Position numbers and translations under genes: made by a program. The notes under the pieces are model-generated. The model was not told the DNA's origin. It saw only the letters and a program-made list of their open reading frames with translations, and made no database searches. From the NCBI RefSeq assembly GCF_002197755.1, contig NZ_NHOT01000004.1:151298-215297 (forward strand): DNA of 64,000 nucleotides. The letters are read 5' to 3'. Below are positions 16,040 to 25,427 of this stretch, in pieces. The stretch's first letter is position 1; every line of letters begins with the position of its first letter. The DNA is from Pedobacter sp. AJM. GTDB taxonomy: Bacteria; Bacteroidota; Bacteroidia; Sphingobacteriales; Sphingobacteriaceae.

Positions 16040-18232
16040 ATGGCCTTTAAAGGATTTCCACATTTTTTCCAGGTAGAACAAACTGATTGCGGTGCAACGT
16101 GCTTAAAGATCATATTAAAATACTATGGTAAAAATTGTAACCTGGTTTATTTAAGGGAGCTTACCCAGGTAACGCGCTCAGGAGTTTCTTTACAGGACAT
16201 CAGCATCGCCTCAGAAAAGTTAATGCTTTCGCCCCGCCCCCTGAAGGCAAACCTTCAGGGGCTAAAAGACCATGTACATCTTCCATGTATTCTTCACTGG
16301 GAACAAGATCATTTCGTTGTTCTTTACAAAATAAAAAATAATAAATTTTACCTCTCTGACCCTGGTTTTGGAAAGTTAAGCTTAAGTGAAGAAGAATTTT
16401 ATAAGTTATGGGCCAATTCCAGTAAAGATGGAGGTATTGCAATTGAATTGAAACCAAATACTTCATTTGATACTTTAGTTCTTCCTCAGGAAAAAAGTGG
16501 CTATTCAAACCTTTTTCTTTTTATTAAGTCCGCACTTCAGCATCAAAACCATAAAATTTTCTGGTTAATCTTTCTTATCGCATCCAGTACGGTTATTTCT
16601 TATATTTTTCCGCAAACCATAAAAAATCTTTTTGATAAGGGTTACAGTGCTAAGGATACTGGTGTAATCTGGGTTATTTTTGGTTTCCAGCTGCTTTTGT
16701 TTTTCGGACAAACCATTGTAAATCTCCTTCAAAACTTCATAGGTGTGCATTTTAGTACCCAGGTAAGCATAAAAATGCTGACAAACCTTCTGGAAAAGAT
16801 TATCAAGCTGCCCATTTACTTTTTCGAAAACAGATTATACTCCGATATTCTTCAAAAAATAGAAGAACAGTCAAAAATAGAACAACTGCTAACCAAGCAG
16901 CTGATTTCTACTGTTTTTTCAGTTTTTCTGTTTCTGGCCCTGACGGTGAGGTTGTTTATTTACAATCCATACCTGGCTTTTGGGTTTATATTTCTGATTG
17001 CTTTTTCGGTGTTTTGGATGTTTGTATTTTACAATAAAAGAAAAATAATTGATTATTACTCCTTTAAGTTAATATCAGAAAACAGAAACCAGCTGATCGA
17101 AATGGTAACTGGAATGGTTTCCGTAAAAATCAGAAATGCGCAGCAGGCTAAAGTAAATAAATGGAAATCCTTACAGGGCAAAATTTATTCCTTAAAAGTA
17201 AGGAGTTTGTTTTTAGATAGCTACCAGAATTATGCGATGACCATTCTGAAGCAACTTTTTACTCTTTCTATTACCTTTTTATGCTCATATTGGGTAATAA
17301 ATGGTAAAATTTCCATAGGTGAAATGCTCAGCATCGGTTATATTATCGGTCTTTTTTCTGGACCGATTGAAAGTATAATTATGTTTATCAGGTCTTTTCA
17401 GGATGCACAGCTGGTATACAACAGAACACAGGAAATTTATAAAAACGGAGATGAAAATGCCGGATGCATGAATGGAAACAGTGCTGTACTTGGTGAAGAT
17501 ATGGTGATTGATGATTTAACATTTAAATATTACGGTGGCAATCAGCCTTTTGTGCTGCAAAACATTAATGCTGTTATTCCAAGCGGAAAGATTACTGCAA
17601 TTGTTGGTGAAAGTGGCAGTGGTAAAACAACTTTACTTAAGCTTTTATTGAGTTTTTACCCTGCAACAATGGGGAGTATTACGATCGGTGATAAGGATGT
17701 TTTTTCTTTCAACCATGACTGGTGGCGTGATCAGTGCGGCGTAGTAATGCAGGATGGATATATTTTTAGTGGATCAATTAAAGATAATATATCTATGGAA
17801 GAAGAATCGGATGATGAAGAAAAATTGATCAGAGCATGTAAAATTGCAAATATATATGATTTTGTACAGCAGCTTCCCATGGGTTTCAACACCAAAATAG
17901 GCAACATCGGTAATAGTTTAAGCGGAGGTCAGAAACAGAGAATTTTAATTGCCAGAGCCATATATAACAATCCGCACTTTCTTATGTTTGACGAGGCCAC
18001 CAGTAGTTTGGATGCAAAAAATGAGCGCATAATCATGCAAAATCTTCAGGACGTATTCCAGGGAAAAACTGTAGTAATTATTGCGCATCGCTTATCAACT
18101 GTTAAAAATGCTGACCATATTATTGTGTTGAAAAATGGCAGAATTGTAGATTCCGGTAACCATCATCAGTTGGTTTTAAATCAGGGCGACTATTTTAATC
18201 TGGTCAGGAATCAACTGGAACTAGGTGTTTAA
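16040..18232 (+). CDS. C39-peptidase ABC exporter (PCAT) for the double-glycine peptide
   Basis: 730 residues. The N-terminal C39 cysteine-protease domain has QTDCGATCL (C17), H91 in HWEQDHFVVLY and D107 in YLSDPGFG. A six-helix membrane domain spans about 170-450. The ATPase domain has Walker A GESGSGKTT (523-531), signature LSGGQKQR (627-634), Walker B FLMFDEATS (D651, E652) and H-loop IIAHRLS. Proteins of this class cut leaders after GG and export the core, so this is the obvious processing exporter for the peptide at 13477. No HlyD-type adaptor or TolC-type channel lies in the window, so the path across the outer membrane is open. It has a 24-base gap from the previous gene and is last in the operon. 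Confidence 0.93.
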   Translation: MAFKGFPHFFQVEQTDCGATCLKIILKYYGKNCNLVYLRELTQVTRSGVSLQDISIASEKLMLSPRPLKANLQGLKDHVHLPCILHWEQDHFVVLYKIKNNKFYLSDPGFGKLSLSEEEFYKLWANSSKDGGIAIELKPNTSFDTLVLPQEKSGYSNLFLFIKSALQHQNHKIFWLIFLIASSTVISYIFPQTIKNLFDKGYSAKDTGVIWVIFGFQLLLFFGQTIVNLLQNFIGVHFSTQVSIKMLTNLLEKIIKLPIYFFENRLYSDILQKIEEQSKIEQLLTKQLISTVFSVFLFLALTVRLFIYNPYLAFGFIFLIAFSVFWMFVFYNKRKIIDYYSFKLISENRNQLIEMVTGMVSVKIRNAQQAKVNKWKSLQGKIYSLKVRSLFLDSYQNYAMTILKQLFTLSITFLCSYWVINGKISIGEMLSIGYIIGLFSGPIESIIMFIRSFQDAQLVYNRTQEIYKNGDENAGCMNGNSAVLGEDMVIDDLTFKYYGGNQPFVLQNINAVIPSGKITAIVGESGSGKTTLLKLLLSFYPATMGSITIGDKDVFSFNHDWWRDQCGVVMQDGYIFSGSIKDNISMEEESDDEEKLIRACKIANIYDFVQQLPMGFNTKIGNIGNSLSGGQKQRILIARAIYNNPHFLMFDEATSSLDAKNERIIMQNLQDVFQGKTVVIIAHRLSTVKNADHIIVLKNGRIVDSGNHHQLVLNQGDYFNLVRNQLELGV
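16238..16261 (+). other. Perfect 10-bp hairpin inside the exporter gene
   Basis: CCCCTGAAGG (16238-16247), loop CAAA, arm CCTTCAGGGG (16252-16261), in codons about 67-74 of the exporter. It is unusually GC-rich for this region and encodes PLKANLQGLK, within the C39 domain. It could slow ribosomes or shape mRNA decay. Confidence 0.5.
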
Positions 18233-18252
18233 TCATCGCTTAAATGCATTAG

Positions 18253-18285
18253 ATTCATATAAAATGCTTTTCATTTTATATGAAT
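18253..18285 (+). terminator. AT-rich hairpin ending the peptide operon
   Basis: Perfect 14-bp stem ATTCATATAAAATG, loop CTTTT, arm CATTTTATATGAAT. It lies 20 bases after the exporter stop and 31 bases before the end of the convergent hydrolase gene. No T tract follows, so the terminator role is likely but not certain. A second small palindrome, AGCTAAATATTAGCT, lies at 18309-18323. Confidence 0.5.
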
Positions 18286-18316
18286 TATAAGTTAACCTGT
18301 CAAAAAAAGCTAAATA

Positions 18317-19834
18317 TTAGCTTCTATCTGCCGTTTTTTTCAGAATGCTTTTTTCAATCACCAGGATCCTTTCTGCCGCATTTTTATTTTTAGGATTTAA
18401 AGCCAGCGACTTCTTATAATTCAGCAGTGCTTCTGCTTGGTGATCCGTTATTTCATCGGCTTCGGCCAAACTGTCGAAGGCATTTGCACTTCCCGGATAT
18501 AAGGCTACATTCAATTTAAAGATAGAAAGTGCGGCTGGTAAATTCTTTTGGCTGATAAGCTGATATCCCCAGCCGTTAAGTTCAGCCTCACTTAACTGAA
18601 AGTTTGAATCTTTTTTCTTTAATTTTTTTACTACAGCCAGGCTTTTATCAAAGCCCTGCTTTAACAGTTCGGCTCTTAATTTTTTCAGGTTGGCAGGTAA
18701 ACCAAAGCCATTGGCTTCATGCATATCCGGAATATAATAACCCGCAACTTCATCGATCAGCTGATCTGGGTTGCCCTGCATTAAATTGGTTAATAGCACA
18801 ATGGAAAGATCATCCTTTAAATAAACAAATAAAGCAGATCTGCCTCCGCCTACGGGTCCGACTGCAGGGTGTTCTTCACGGGTAACCGTTGGCCAACCAA
18901 GCGCATAACCATTCGTTAAAAAATTGAATCCACCAATTTTCCCATTATTAAGTCTGGCAGGTGTCCACAACGTATCCACACTAGCAGGTTTCTTTAAAAG
19001 CTTTCCACCTTTTAAAGCGATAATCCAGTTGGCGAGGTCAGTTGCGGTAGACTGAATTCCGGCGGCAGTTCTGAAAAAGACTGGAAATTGCATATAAGCG
19101 TGGCCTGGTGTTTTGTTCCTGATGAAACGACTACCCATTTGTTTCGTCAGGGTATAAGCACCTGCATAGTTAGGAATCACATCATAAGAATCACCAAATC
19201 GGGTTAATTTCATTCCGGATACTTCAAATTGTCGTTCTTCAATGAATTTTGTGAAATGCATCCCGCTCAGTTTGGTGATAAGTTGTCCGAGCAATACATA
19301 ACCCGTTTGGTTATAACTGAATTTTTCTCCGGGTTGAAATTCAATGGGCAGGGCTTTTACCTTTTGCATGGCTTCCTGCTCATCATTATGCCCCATCACC
19401 TGTTCATCGGCATCCATGATATCAGGCAGTCCGGATATATGACTCAAAACCTGTTGTATCGTAATCTTTCTCCAGGCATCGGGCAGGCTATCCAGATGGA
19501 GCGAAAGAGGATCGGTAATTTTTAATTTTCCTTCTTCAGCAAGCTGCATAATGGCAATCCCGACAAAAGCTTTTGTAATAGAATTGATGGAAAATACCGT
19601 TTCGTTGGTTGCATTAATATTGTATTCCAGATTGGCCTTTCCGAAGGTGGTGTCTTTCACGATTTTACCACCACGGATAACTGCTATCTGTAATGCCGGA
19701 ATGCGGCGTTGCTGCATTTTATTTTTCAAAAACACATCGATACTGTCAGAAGCAGTTATTTGCTGTGCCTGGGTGGATATATTGATCGAACCTAGCAGTA
19801 AAAGGAAAATGGTGGCGAAAGAAATTAGTTTCAT
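18317..19834 (-). CDS. Secreted serine hydrolase (beta-lactamase/DD-peptidase fold) with TPR tail
   Basis: 505 residues. The signal peptide MKLISFATIFLLLLGSINIS is followed by the beta-lactamase-like domain. The SxxK nucleophile motif is SITK (85-88) in FSINSITKAFVGIAIMQ, and the second motif is FSYNQTGYVLLGQLI. There Y174 is kept but the usual YSN reads YNQ. A third-box candidate is GPVGGG. Residues ~400-490 form two or three TPR-like repeats (GWGYQLISQKNLPAALSIF, then ALLNYKKSLALNPKNKNAAE). This arrangement is common in Bacteroidota periplasmic esterases of unknown substrate. It stands alone between convergent and same-strand neighbours separated by terminators. Confidence 0.82.
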   Translation of the reverse strand: MKLISFATIFLLLLGSINISTQAQQITASDSIDVFLKNKMQQRRIPALQIAVIRGGKIVKDTTFGKANLEYNINATNETVFSINSITKAFVGIAIMQLAEEGKLKITDPLSLHLDSLPDAWRKITIQQVLSHISGLPDIMDADEQVMGHNDEQEAMQKVKALPIEFQPGEKFSYNQTGYVLLGQLITKLSGMHFTKFIEERQFEVSGMKLTRFGDSYDVIPNYAGAYTLTKQMGSRFIRNKTPGHAYMQFPVFFRTAAGIQSTATDLANWIIALKGGKLLKKPASVDTLWTPARLNNGKIGGFNFLTNGYALGWPTVTREEHPAVGPVGGGRSALFVYLKDDLSIVLLTNLMQGNPDQLIDEVAGYYIPDMHEANGFGLPANLKKLRAELLKQGFDKSLAVVKKLKKKDSNFQLSEAELNGWGYQLISQKNLPAALSIFKLNVALYPGSANAFDSLAEADEITDHQAEALLNYKKSLALNPKNKNAAERILVIEKSILKKTADRS

Positions 19835-19992
19835 TTGAGAAGGTATAGTATGGTCATTATTAGAGTAGACGAAGTTTTATCTGATTGGTTACAGCGAAGT
19901 AAACTTTTTATACTTAGGAAAGCAGGCAGGAAACAATTTAGTGATGGATTTTACGGTCTGCCTTCCTTATTAGACACCAAAAACCCTCAAAA

Positions 19993-20029
19993 AAATGGAT
20001 CCTGTAAAACAAGTTTACAGGATCCATTT
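19993..20029 (-). terminator. Strong terminator of the SusCD pair
   Basis: Perfect 16-bp stem, AAATGGATCCTGTAAA (19993-20008) and TTTACAGGATCCATTT (20014-20029), loop ACAAG. On the minus strand it is followed by a T run, so it ends the transcript from 21687-24857 and 20123-21673. Confidence 0.88.
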
Positions 20030-20122
20030 GAAGAGTTAGCTTTAAATAGGCAACATTTGAGTGCACTTTGAATAGTCGCCGGTAATTTTTGATTAAACGA
20101 TCGATGACTATTGAGAATTTAT

Positions 20123-21673
20123 CTATTTATCCCAAAAAATGCGTGTGTCCATATTATCTGGTCCGCCATTATCTGCAACTGCTGCCTTGTAATTTGCTGC
20201 ATTGGCAGAAAGCTCAAGCGTTGGATAAACAAACCGGCGAACAAAACCACCAGTTATATTTTGTCCCGGGATGGTATTGGGCGATAAAGCTGGAAAACCG
20301 CTCCTCCTGAAGTTAGCAAATGCCTCGGTACCATTGCCCCAGGAAGCCACCCAGTATTGCGTATTAATCAGGTTGAGTGCATTTGTCGTATTATAAGCAT
20401 TAACAGGATGATTAATAAATGCATTTTGCGTAGCTAAAGGAATGATGGCTGCCGGGTTGTAAGTTGTCCATTGGTCCATCGCCGCCCGTATACCATTAGC
20501 ATAATAAACATCAGGTGTACTGCCACCAGTTATCCAACCTCTAAAAGCGGCCTCTGCCAAAAGCAATTGTGTTTGGGCATGGGTGATGAAAAATTGCGGT
20601 GCGGTTAAACTACCAAAAATACTATAATTAACCTGTGAATAATTAAAACCCGAACCGTTAGCACCTCTAAATCCCGGGGCAGTTGGTAAAGTAGCGTTAC
20701 TATATCCCACCGGAAGTCCGAACTGATTGGCGGATGTGGTATCTGGTACGCTTGTTGGTGCCGCTAAGGGGTTTGCGTATTTGCCGGATATAAACTTCAA
20801 TCGCGGATCACCACTATTTTTTAGTTGATCTACAAAGGGAGCCGCTAAATAATACGTATTCGCTATCGCCGTAATCGTCTGGCTTACGGGATTCACGTAA
20901 GTGGTATTGTATTTCAGATAACAGTTGTCGGCATTTGATGTCATTACACCACCAGCTACGGCGGCTTGCACAATAGCTTGTGCTTTGGTAGGGTCAATTT
21001 TACTATACCTCATCCCTAATCGAAGTAATAAAGAATAACCCAATCTTTTCCATTGGGCGATATTGCCACCGTAAAACACATCAGCCTTTACGATATCCTT
21101 TGCCGGATCTAAAGCTGCCGTTGCCTCCGTAACTTCTTTAATCAGGTCGGTATAAATCGCTGCCTGATTGTCGTATTTAGGGGTAAGCACATTTGATAAA
21201 TAGGCTTGTCCGGCTTCACTATAGGGTACGTTCCCGTAAGTGTCTACCAGCATCATAAATTGATAGGCTTTCCAGATTCTGGCTTCGTTATATAAATTTG
21301 TTCTTGTAGCATTGCCTTTGAGTTGGCTTAAGATTTGAACCAGTAATTGAACAGGGCCTGAAGAGCTTGTTGCGCCACTGTTTGTCCCCGTATATTCAGC
21401 ATTCCAATTTTGCGAAGTATAGGTTTGATTCAGCTGATTAAAATTAAATGCCGAAGTGACTCCCGAAAATGGATTTACAAATTGCTGCACAATGGTTGGC
21501 TCAGTTTCCATCGTGGCTCCATGCGTTCCAAATTGTGCGCTGGTAAACAAGAATGCCGCGTCGAGTTCTGTTGGATTATTTGGATTAATATTCAATTTAT
21601 CAAACCCTTTATTGCAACTGGAAATTACTGTAACCCAGATGGCGATGGCTATAATTCTGATTAAATTTTTCAT
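20123..21673 (-). CDS. SusD/RagB-family nutrient-binding outer-membrane lipoprotein
   Basis: 516 residues. The signal peptide ends in a lipobox (VISSCNKGF), so the mature protein is lipid-anchored at the cell surface. LNINPNNPTELDAAFLFTSA near the front and NIAQWKRLGYSLLLRLGMRY in the middle are typical of the SusD_2-like branch, with TPR-type helices that pack on a SusC channel. It follows the SusC gene on the same strand with a 13-base gap, so the two form one uptake complex. The substrate is unknown: no glycosidase or peptidase is linked in the operon, unlike the pair at 43993-48552. Confidence 0.88.
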   Translation of the reverse strand: MKNLIRIIAIAIWVTVISSCNKGFDKLNINPNNPTELDAAFLFTSAQFGTHGATMETEPTIVQQFVNPFSGVTSAFNFNQLNQTYTSQNWNAEYTGTNSGATSSSGPVQLLVQILSQLKGNATRTNLYNEARIWKAYQFMMLVDTYGNVPYSEAGQAYLSNVLTPKYDNQAAIYTDLIKEVTEATAALDPAKDIVKADVFYGGNIAQWKRLGYSLLLRLGMRYSKIDPTKAQAIVQAAVAGGVMTSNADNCYLKYNTTYVNPVSQTITAIANTYYLAAPFVDQLKNSGDPRLKFISGKYANPLAAPTSVPDTTSANQFGLPVGYSNATLPTAPGFRGANGSGFNYSQVNYSIFGSLTAPQFFITHAQTQLLLAEAAFRGWITGGSTPDVYYANGIRAAMDQWTTYNPAAIIPLATQNAFINHPVNAYNTTNALNLINTQYWVASWGNGTEAFANFRRSGFPALSPNTIPGQNITGGFVRRFVYPTLELSANAANYKAAVADNGGPDNMDTRIFWDK

Positions 21674-21686
21674 ATTCTATAAAGCG

Positions 21687-24600
21687 TTAGAATTTTACGT
21701 TTAAGTTAAATCCGTAAGTACGTGTTGTTGGTAGCGATGCCTGCTCATAACCCGTGAGGTTATCTCCGCTTGAGGCTATTGCTTCGGGATCGATGTTCGG
21801 CGTATATTTCTTGATGATCAATACATTACGACATACGGCAGATAGCACTAAGCCTTTCACATATTTTTTATTGATAAATCTAGACAAATCGTATCCCAGC
21901 GAAAGGCTTCTTAGTTTAACAAAGCTCGAGTTGTAAATAAAGGGATCTAAAATATTCGTTGAACGATAATTTGCATAAAAATCCTCTGCATTTACAGCAG
22001 TGGTGTTTGGTAATCCGTCTGTAGCATTTACGCCCGGAAAAATTACGCCACCGACACGTCCAGGTAAAGACTCTTTTGATAAACCTTCTCTTAATAAGTT
22101 TAAACTGGTGCTCGATAGTAATTTACCACCTGCTTTATAATCAATATGGGCAATAAAGGTAAAGCCTTTGTAATTCAACGTATTTAGCCACCCCCCTGTT
22201 GCTGTAGGAAGGCCACTTCCAAAATTAACTGGTGTAGCACTTGCCACGGGTTTGCCTCCCGATAATACGATATTTCCGGAAGCATCCCGCTTATAAGTTG
22301 AACCTACAATTTGGTTAAGGGGTAAACCTACCACATGGACAATAGAACCAAAAAACTCGGGACTGCCCACCACAAGTTGCGATTGGTTGTTCGCTAATGA
22401 CAATACTTTTGAAGAATTGAAAGCAGAATTAAAAGCCGTTTTCCAGGTAAAGTTTTTATTTTGGACAGGTATTAATTCCAGGTTAAATTCTAATCCTTTA
22501 TTGTCCAAACCACCTAAGTTAACCAGCGTGGTGCTGTATCCGCTTGCTGCAGAAAGGCTTATTGGAACGGCTTGATTAGTCGTTTTCTTATCATAGGCAG
22601 CCACGTCCAGGTTTACCCTGTTGTTGAACATGTGCAACTCGATACCAATTTCTTTTTCATTTACGCCAAAAGGCTTAATCTGGGTATTTGGTGAAGCTGT
22701 TCCGTTAATACTTCCTAAAGGAAGCCCATTGAATGAATTCTGGGCAAGCAAAAATGTTAATGCATTGTAGGCGCCAACACCCTGGGCACTTCCCGTTTCT
22801 GCAACAGCAACTCTAAGCTTTCCAAAATTTAACCATTTTGCTGTTGGAAGTAATTCAGAAAAAACGAAACTTCCGCTAATTGAAGGATAGAAATAATGAT
22901 CTATATCTCTCGCCAGTACCGAATACCAGTCTGTACGGCCGGTAAGATTGAGGTATAATAAATTTTTGTAGGACAATTCTGCAGTACCATACAATGAATT
23001 TACGGTTTGTTTAGTCAAGTTGTAACTCGAATTTGCCGTAACACCGTTCCCAATGGTATATAAACCTCTGATGTAAAAGTTGGTTACCGCCTCGTTAAAT
23101 GTAGACGTAATTAAGGGAAAGTTATTCCCACCTACCGTTGCATTAAATGAAAAATCTTTCCATTTATGTCCTCCCCCCAGCAAGAAGTCAAAATTATTTT
23201 GGCGTGTACTTGATGTACTTATCCCATAGCTACCATTATATAGTCCTGATGGTGCTGCAGATACAGCCAGCGTACCCGTCGGCGTATTTGATTCATAGGT
23301 AGAGTGCAACAGGTCCATGTTTGCCCTGCCCTGAAAATATAGCCAATCGAAAAACTGATAGCGCACCACGGCAGTACCCAACAAATGATCTTTTGTTTGT
23401 CTTTGAAATTGGTTCGCTAATATCCAGTATGGGTTGGTAACGGTAGCAAACCTCGAAGTAGGTGTTTCATTTCCGTTGGCATCTATAGCGCCTGCCTTGA
23501 GTACATCAAAAGAAATGGAGTTAGCCAGCCTGTAAATTGATGTAGGAATTGCATTTCCCTGTACGCCGACCAGTGGCAGATTGTTATTGAATTGGTGATC
23601 ATAGTTAACGTAAAATTGTGCAGATAACTTATCGGTAAGTTTATAGTTAATGCCAACGTTAAAAATCTTTTTATGATAATCGTTGTTTGGTACTATGCCC
23701 TGGGCATCTTGATTAGAAAGTGACACCCGAAAACTTCCTTTGTCATTACCGCCGGAAATTGCCACTGTATTACTCCACGATGGTGCAAGTCTGAAGAACG
23801 TCTTTATCCGGTCTTTAACAGGCGCATAAGGACGCTGCACACCATCGAATTGGTAGGTAGGTACATTATCAAACGGCACACCGAAGCTCCAGGCGCCGGA
23901 ACTCTGCGCAGTTCCTTGTGACGAGGGACGGATGTTATTTTCACCTTGCCCGTATTCATATTGAAAATCTGTATAATCCAGCGCCTGGTTTATCGTAAAA
24001 TTAGAGTTGAACTCAACACCTATTCCACTATTTTTTGATCCCGACTTTGTTGTAATAATAATTGCTCCGTTAACGGCACGCGAACCGTACAATGCTGCAG
24101 CGGTAGATCCTTTTAAAACAGTCATCGATTCGATGTCGTCCTGATTGATACCTTGCATATTATCTCCCTGATCCACATTTTGTGTATAACCATTACTGCT
24201 GCTTGCGCCCTGCGACATTGGCAAGCCATTGATTACGATCAGTGGCGAATTGTCTGCGGTGAAAGAAGATTGTCCGCGCAAACGGATCTTGGTACTCCCG
24301 CCTGGCCCTGCGGCAGGTGGAGAAACATCCAGTCCGGCGATTTGGCCCTCAAGCGAATTGGCGAGGTTAGTTGTACGGTTAGTTTGTAATGCCTCTACGT
24401 CGGCTTTTTGAGCTGAATACCCCAGGCTTTTGGCCTCCCTTTTTATGCCGAGTGCGGTTACAATAACCTCATTTAACGCATTCGTAATCGCTACCATAGA
24501 CACATTAACTACGGTTTTTGTATTTACTGTTATTTCTATGGGCTTATAGCCAACGGATGTGAACACCAATACTGCGTTGTTATTGGCAACATTTATGGTA

Positions 24601-24857
24601 TAGCTGCCAGATGAATTGGTTACCACAGCATTCCGCGTTCCCTTTTCAACTATGCTTACGCCGGGCAAACCAATGCCCTGTTCATCGGTAACTTTACCTG
24701 TGATTCCTATAAAAGCTATTTTTAACTTTTTGGTTGTTGAAGGCGTACTAAAGACTCCGGTTGTTAGCCCACCAGCTGATGCGCGTTCGGACTTGAAAAG
24801 AATGAATACCGTTAACACAGTACAAATAAATACTAGTGGAAGTATTTTTTTTTTCAT
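21687..24857 (-). CDS. SusC/RagA-family TonB-linked outer-membrane channel
   Basis: 1056 residues. A membrane-like signal segment is followed by a long low-complexity stretch. Next is the carboxypeptidase-regulatory-like domain (GKVTDEQGIGLPGVSIVEKG) and a TonB box region (NEVIVTALGIKREAKSLGYS). The plug shows RLRGQSSFTADNSPLIVING and ESMTVLKGSTAAALYGSRAV, with IITTKSG. The barrel ends in FNLNVKF. Size and order are normal. It is partnered with the SusD-like lipoprotein at 20123. The gene starts opposite an AraC regulator 570 bases away, but no operator links them. Confidence 0.9.
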   Translation of the reverse strand: MKKKILPLVFICTVLTVFILFKSERASAGGLTTGVFSTPSTTKKLKIAFIGITGKVTDEQGIGLPGVSIVEKGTRNAVVTNSSGSYTINVANNNAVLVFTSVGYKPIEITVNTKTVVNVSMVAITNALNEVIVTALGIKREAKSLGYSAQKADVEALQTNRTTNLANSLEGQIAGLDVSPPAAGPGGSTKIRLRGQSSFTADNSPLIVINGLPMSQGASSSNGYTQNVDQGDNMQGINQDDIESMTVLKGSTAAALYGSRAVNGAIIITTKSGSKNSGIGVEFNSNFTINQALDYTDFQYEYGQGENNIRPSSQGTAQSSGAWSFGVPFDNVPTYQFDGVQRPYAPVKDRIKTFFRLAPSWSNTVAISGGNDKGSFRVSLSNQDAQGIVPNNDYHKKIFNVGINYKLTDKLSAQFYVNYDHQFNNNLPLVGVQGNAIPTSIYRLANSISFDVLKAGAIDANGNETPTSRFATVTNPYWILANQFQRQTKDHLLGTAVVRYQFFDWLYFQGRANMDLLHSTYESNTPTGTLAVSAAPSGLYNGSYGISTSSTRQNNFDFLLGGGHKWKDFSFNATVGGNNFPLITSTFNEAVTNFYIRGLYTIGNGVTANSSYNLTKQTVNSLYGTAELSYKNLLYLNLTGRTDWYSVLARDIDHYFYPSISGSFVFSELLPTAKWLNFGKLRVAVAETGSAQGVGAYNALTFLLAQNSFNGLPLGSINGTASPNTQIKPFGVNEKEIGIELHMFNNRVNLDVAAYDKKTTNQAVPISLSAASGYSTTLVNLGGLDNKGLEFNLELIPVQNKNFTWKTAFNSAFNSSKVLSLANNQSQLVVGSPEFFGSIVHVVGLPLNQIVGSTYKRDASGNIVLSGGKPVASATPVNFGSGLPTATGGWLNTLNYKGFTFIAHIDYKAGGKLLSSTSLNLLREGLSKESLPGRVGGVIFPGVNATDGLPNTTAVNAEDFYANYRSTNILDPFIYNSSFVKLRSLSLGYDLSRFINKKYVKGLVLSAVCRNVLIIKKYTPNIDPEAIASSGDNLTGYEQASLPTTRTYGFNLNVKF

Positions 24858-25427
24858 AATTGTTGTTTGGTTAGAATTGTTATTTTTAATAAGCAGCTTA
24901 AATAACCGCAGAAGAGGGGTTGCTGTCAGTTCGGAACATACGCAGCGTTTAGCGACTTTGTATGTTGTTGAATGGTAAGTAAAATCTATCTCATATGGTT
25001 ATATTGCTTGGTTAGTTAATCAATCTCTGTTCTAATCATCTAAGGCAAAATGCTTAGGCTAAATAGTTCATTTGAAGAAAATAGTTGCGAAGAATAGAGC
25101 ATCACTTTCCTTTTATATTTGGTTTAGAAACAATTATGTTACTCAAGCAAATAAAGACAACTTTAATGAAAAGCAATTTCAGTATTACAGCAAAAAATTG
25201 TAACATATTAACATAGATATTTCTTTCTGATATTAGTTACCGCCTCACAAAGCGCCAAAATAGACCTGTCTATCAACTACTTATCGTATCACCTCATAAT
25301 TAAGTCGGTATAATACGCAAATAAAAAAGCTTGGCATGGTTAATATATCCACTTCAATAAGTGATTAGATGGATATTATATCACACATAATTTCTAATTT
25401 CATTTTCGTAATTAACCAATTATAAAC
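24858..25427. other. Divergent intergenic region between susC-like and araC-like genes
   Basis: 570 AT-rich bases. The only element I can support is a TATATTTG box on the plus strand at 25114-25121, about 306 bases before the AraC start, without a good -33 box. No minus-strand box for the SusC gene was found. Confidence 0.4.
25114..25121 (+). promoter_or_regulatory. Promoter-like -7 box (TATATTTG)
   Basis: Match to TAnnTTTG upstream of the AraC gene. Long distance to the gene and no matching -33 box make this tentative. Confidence 0.25.
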
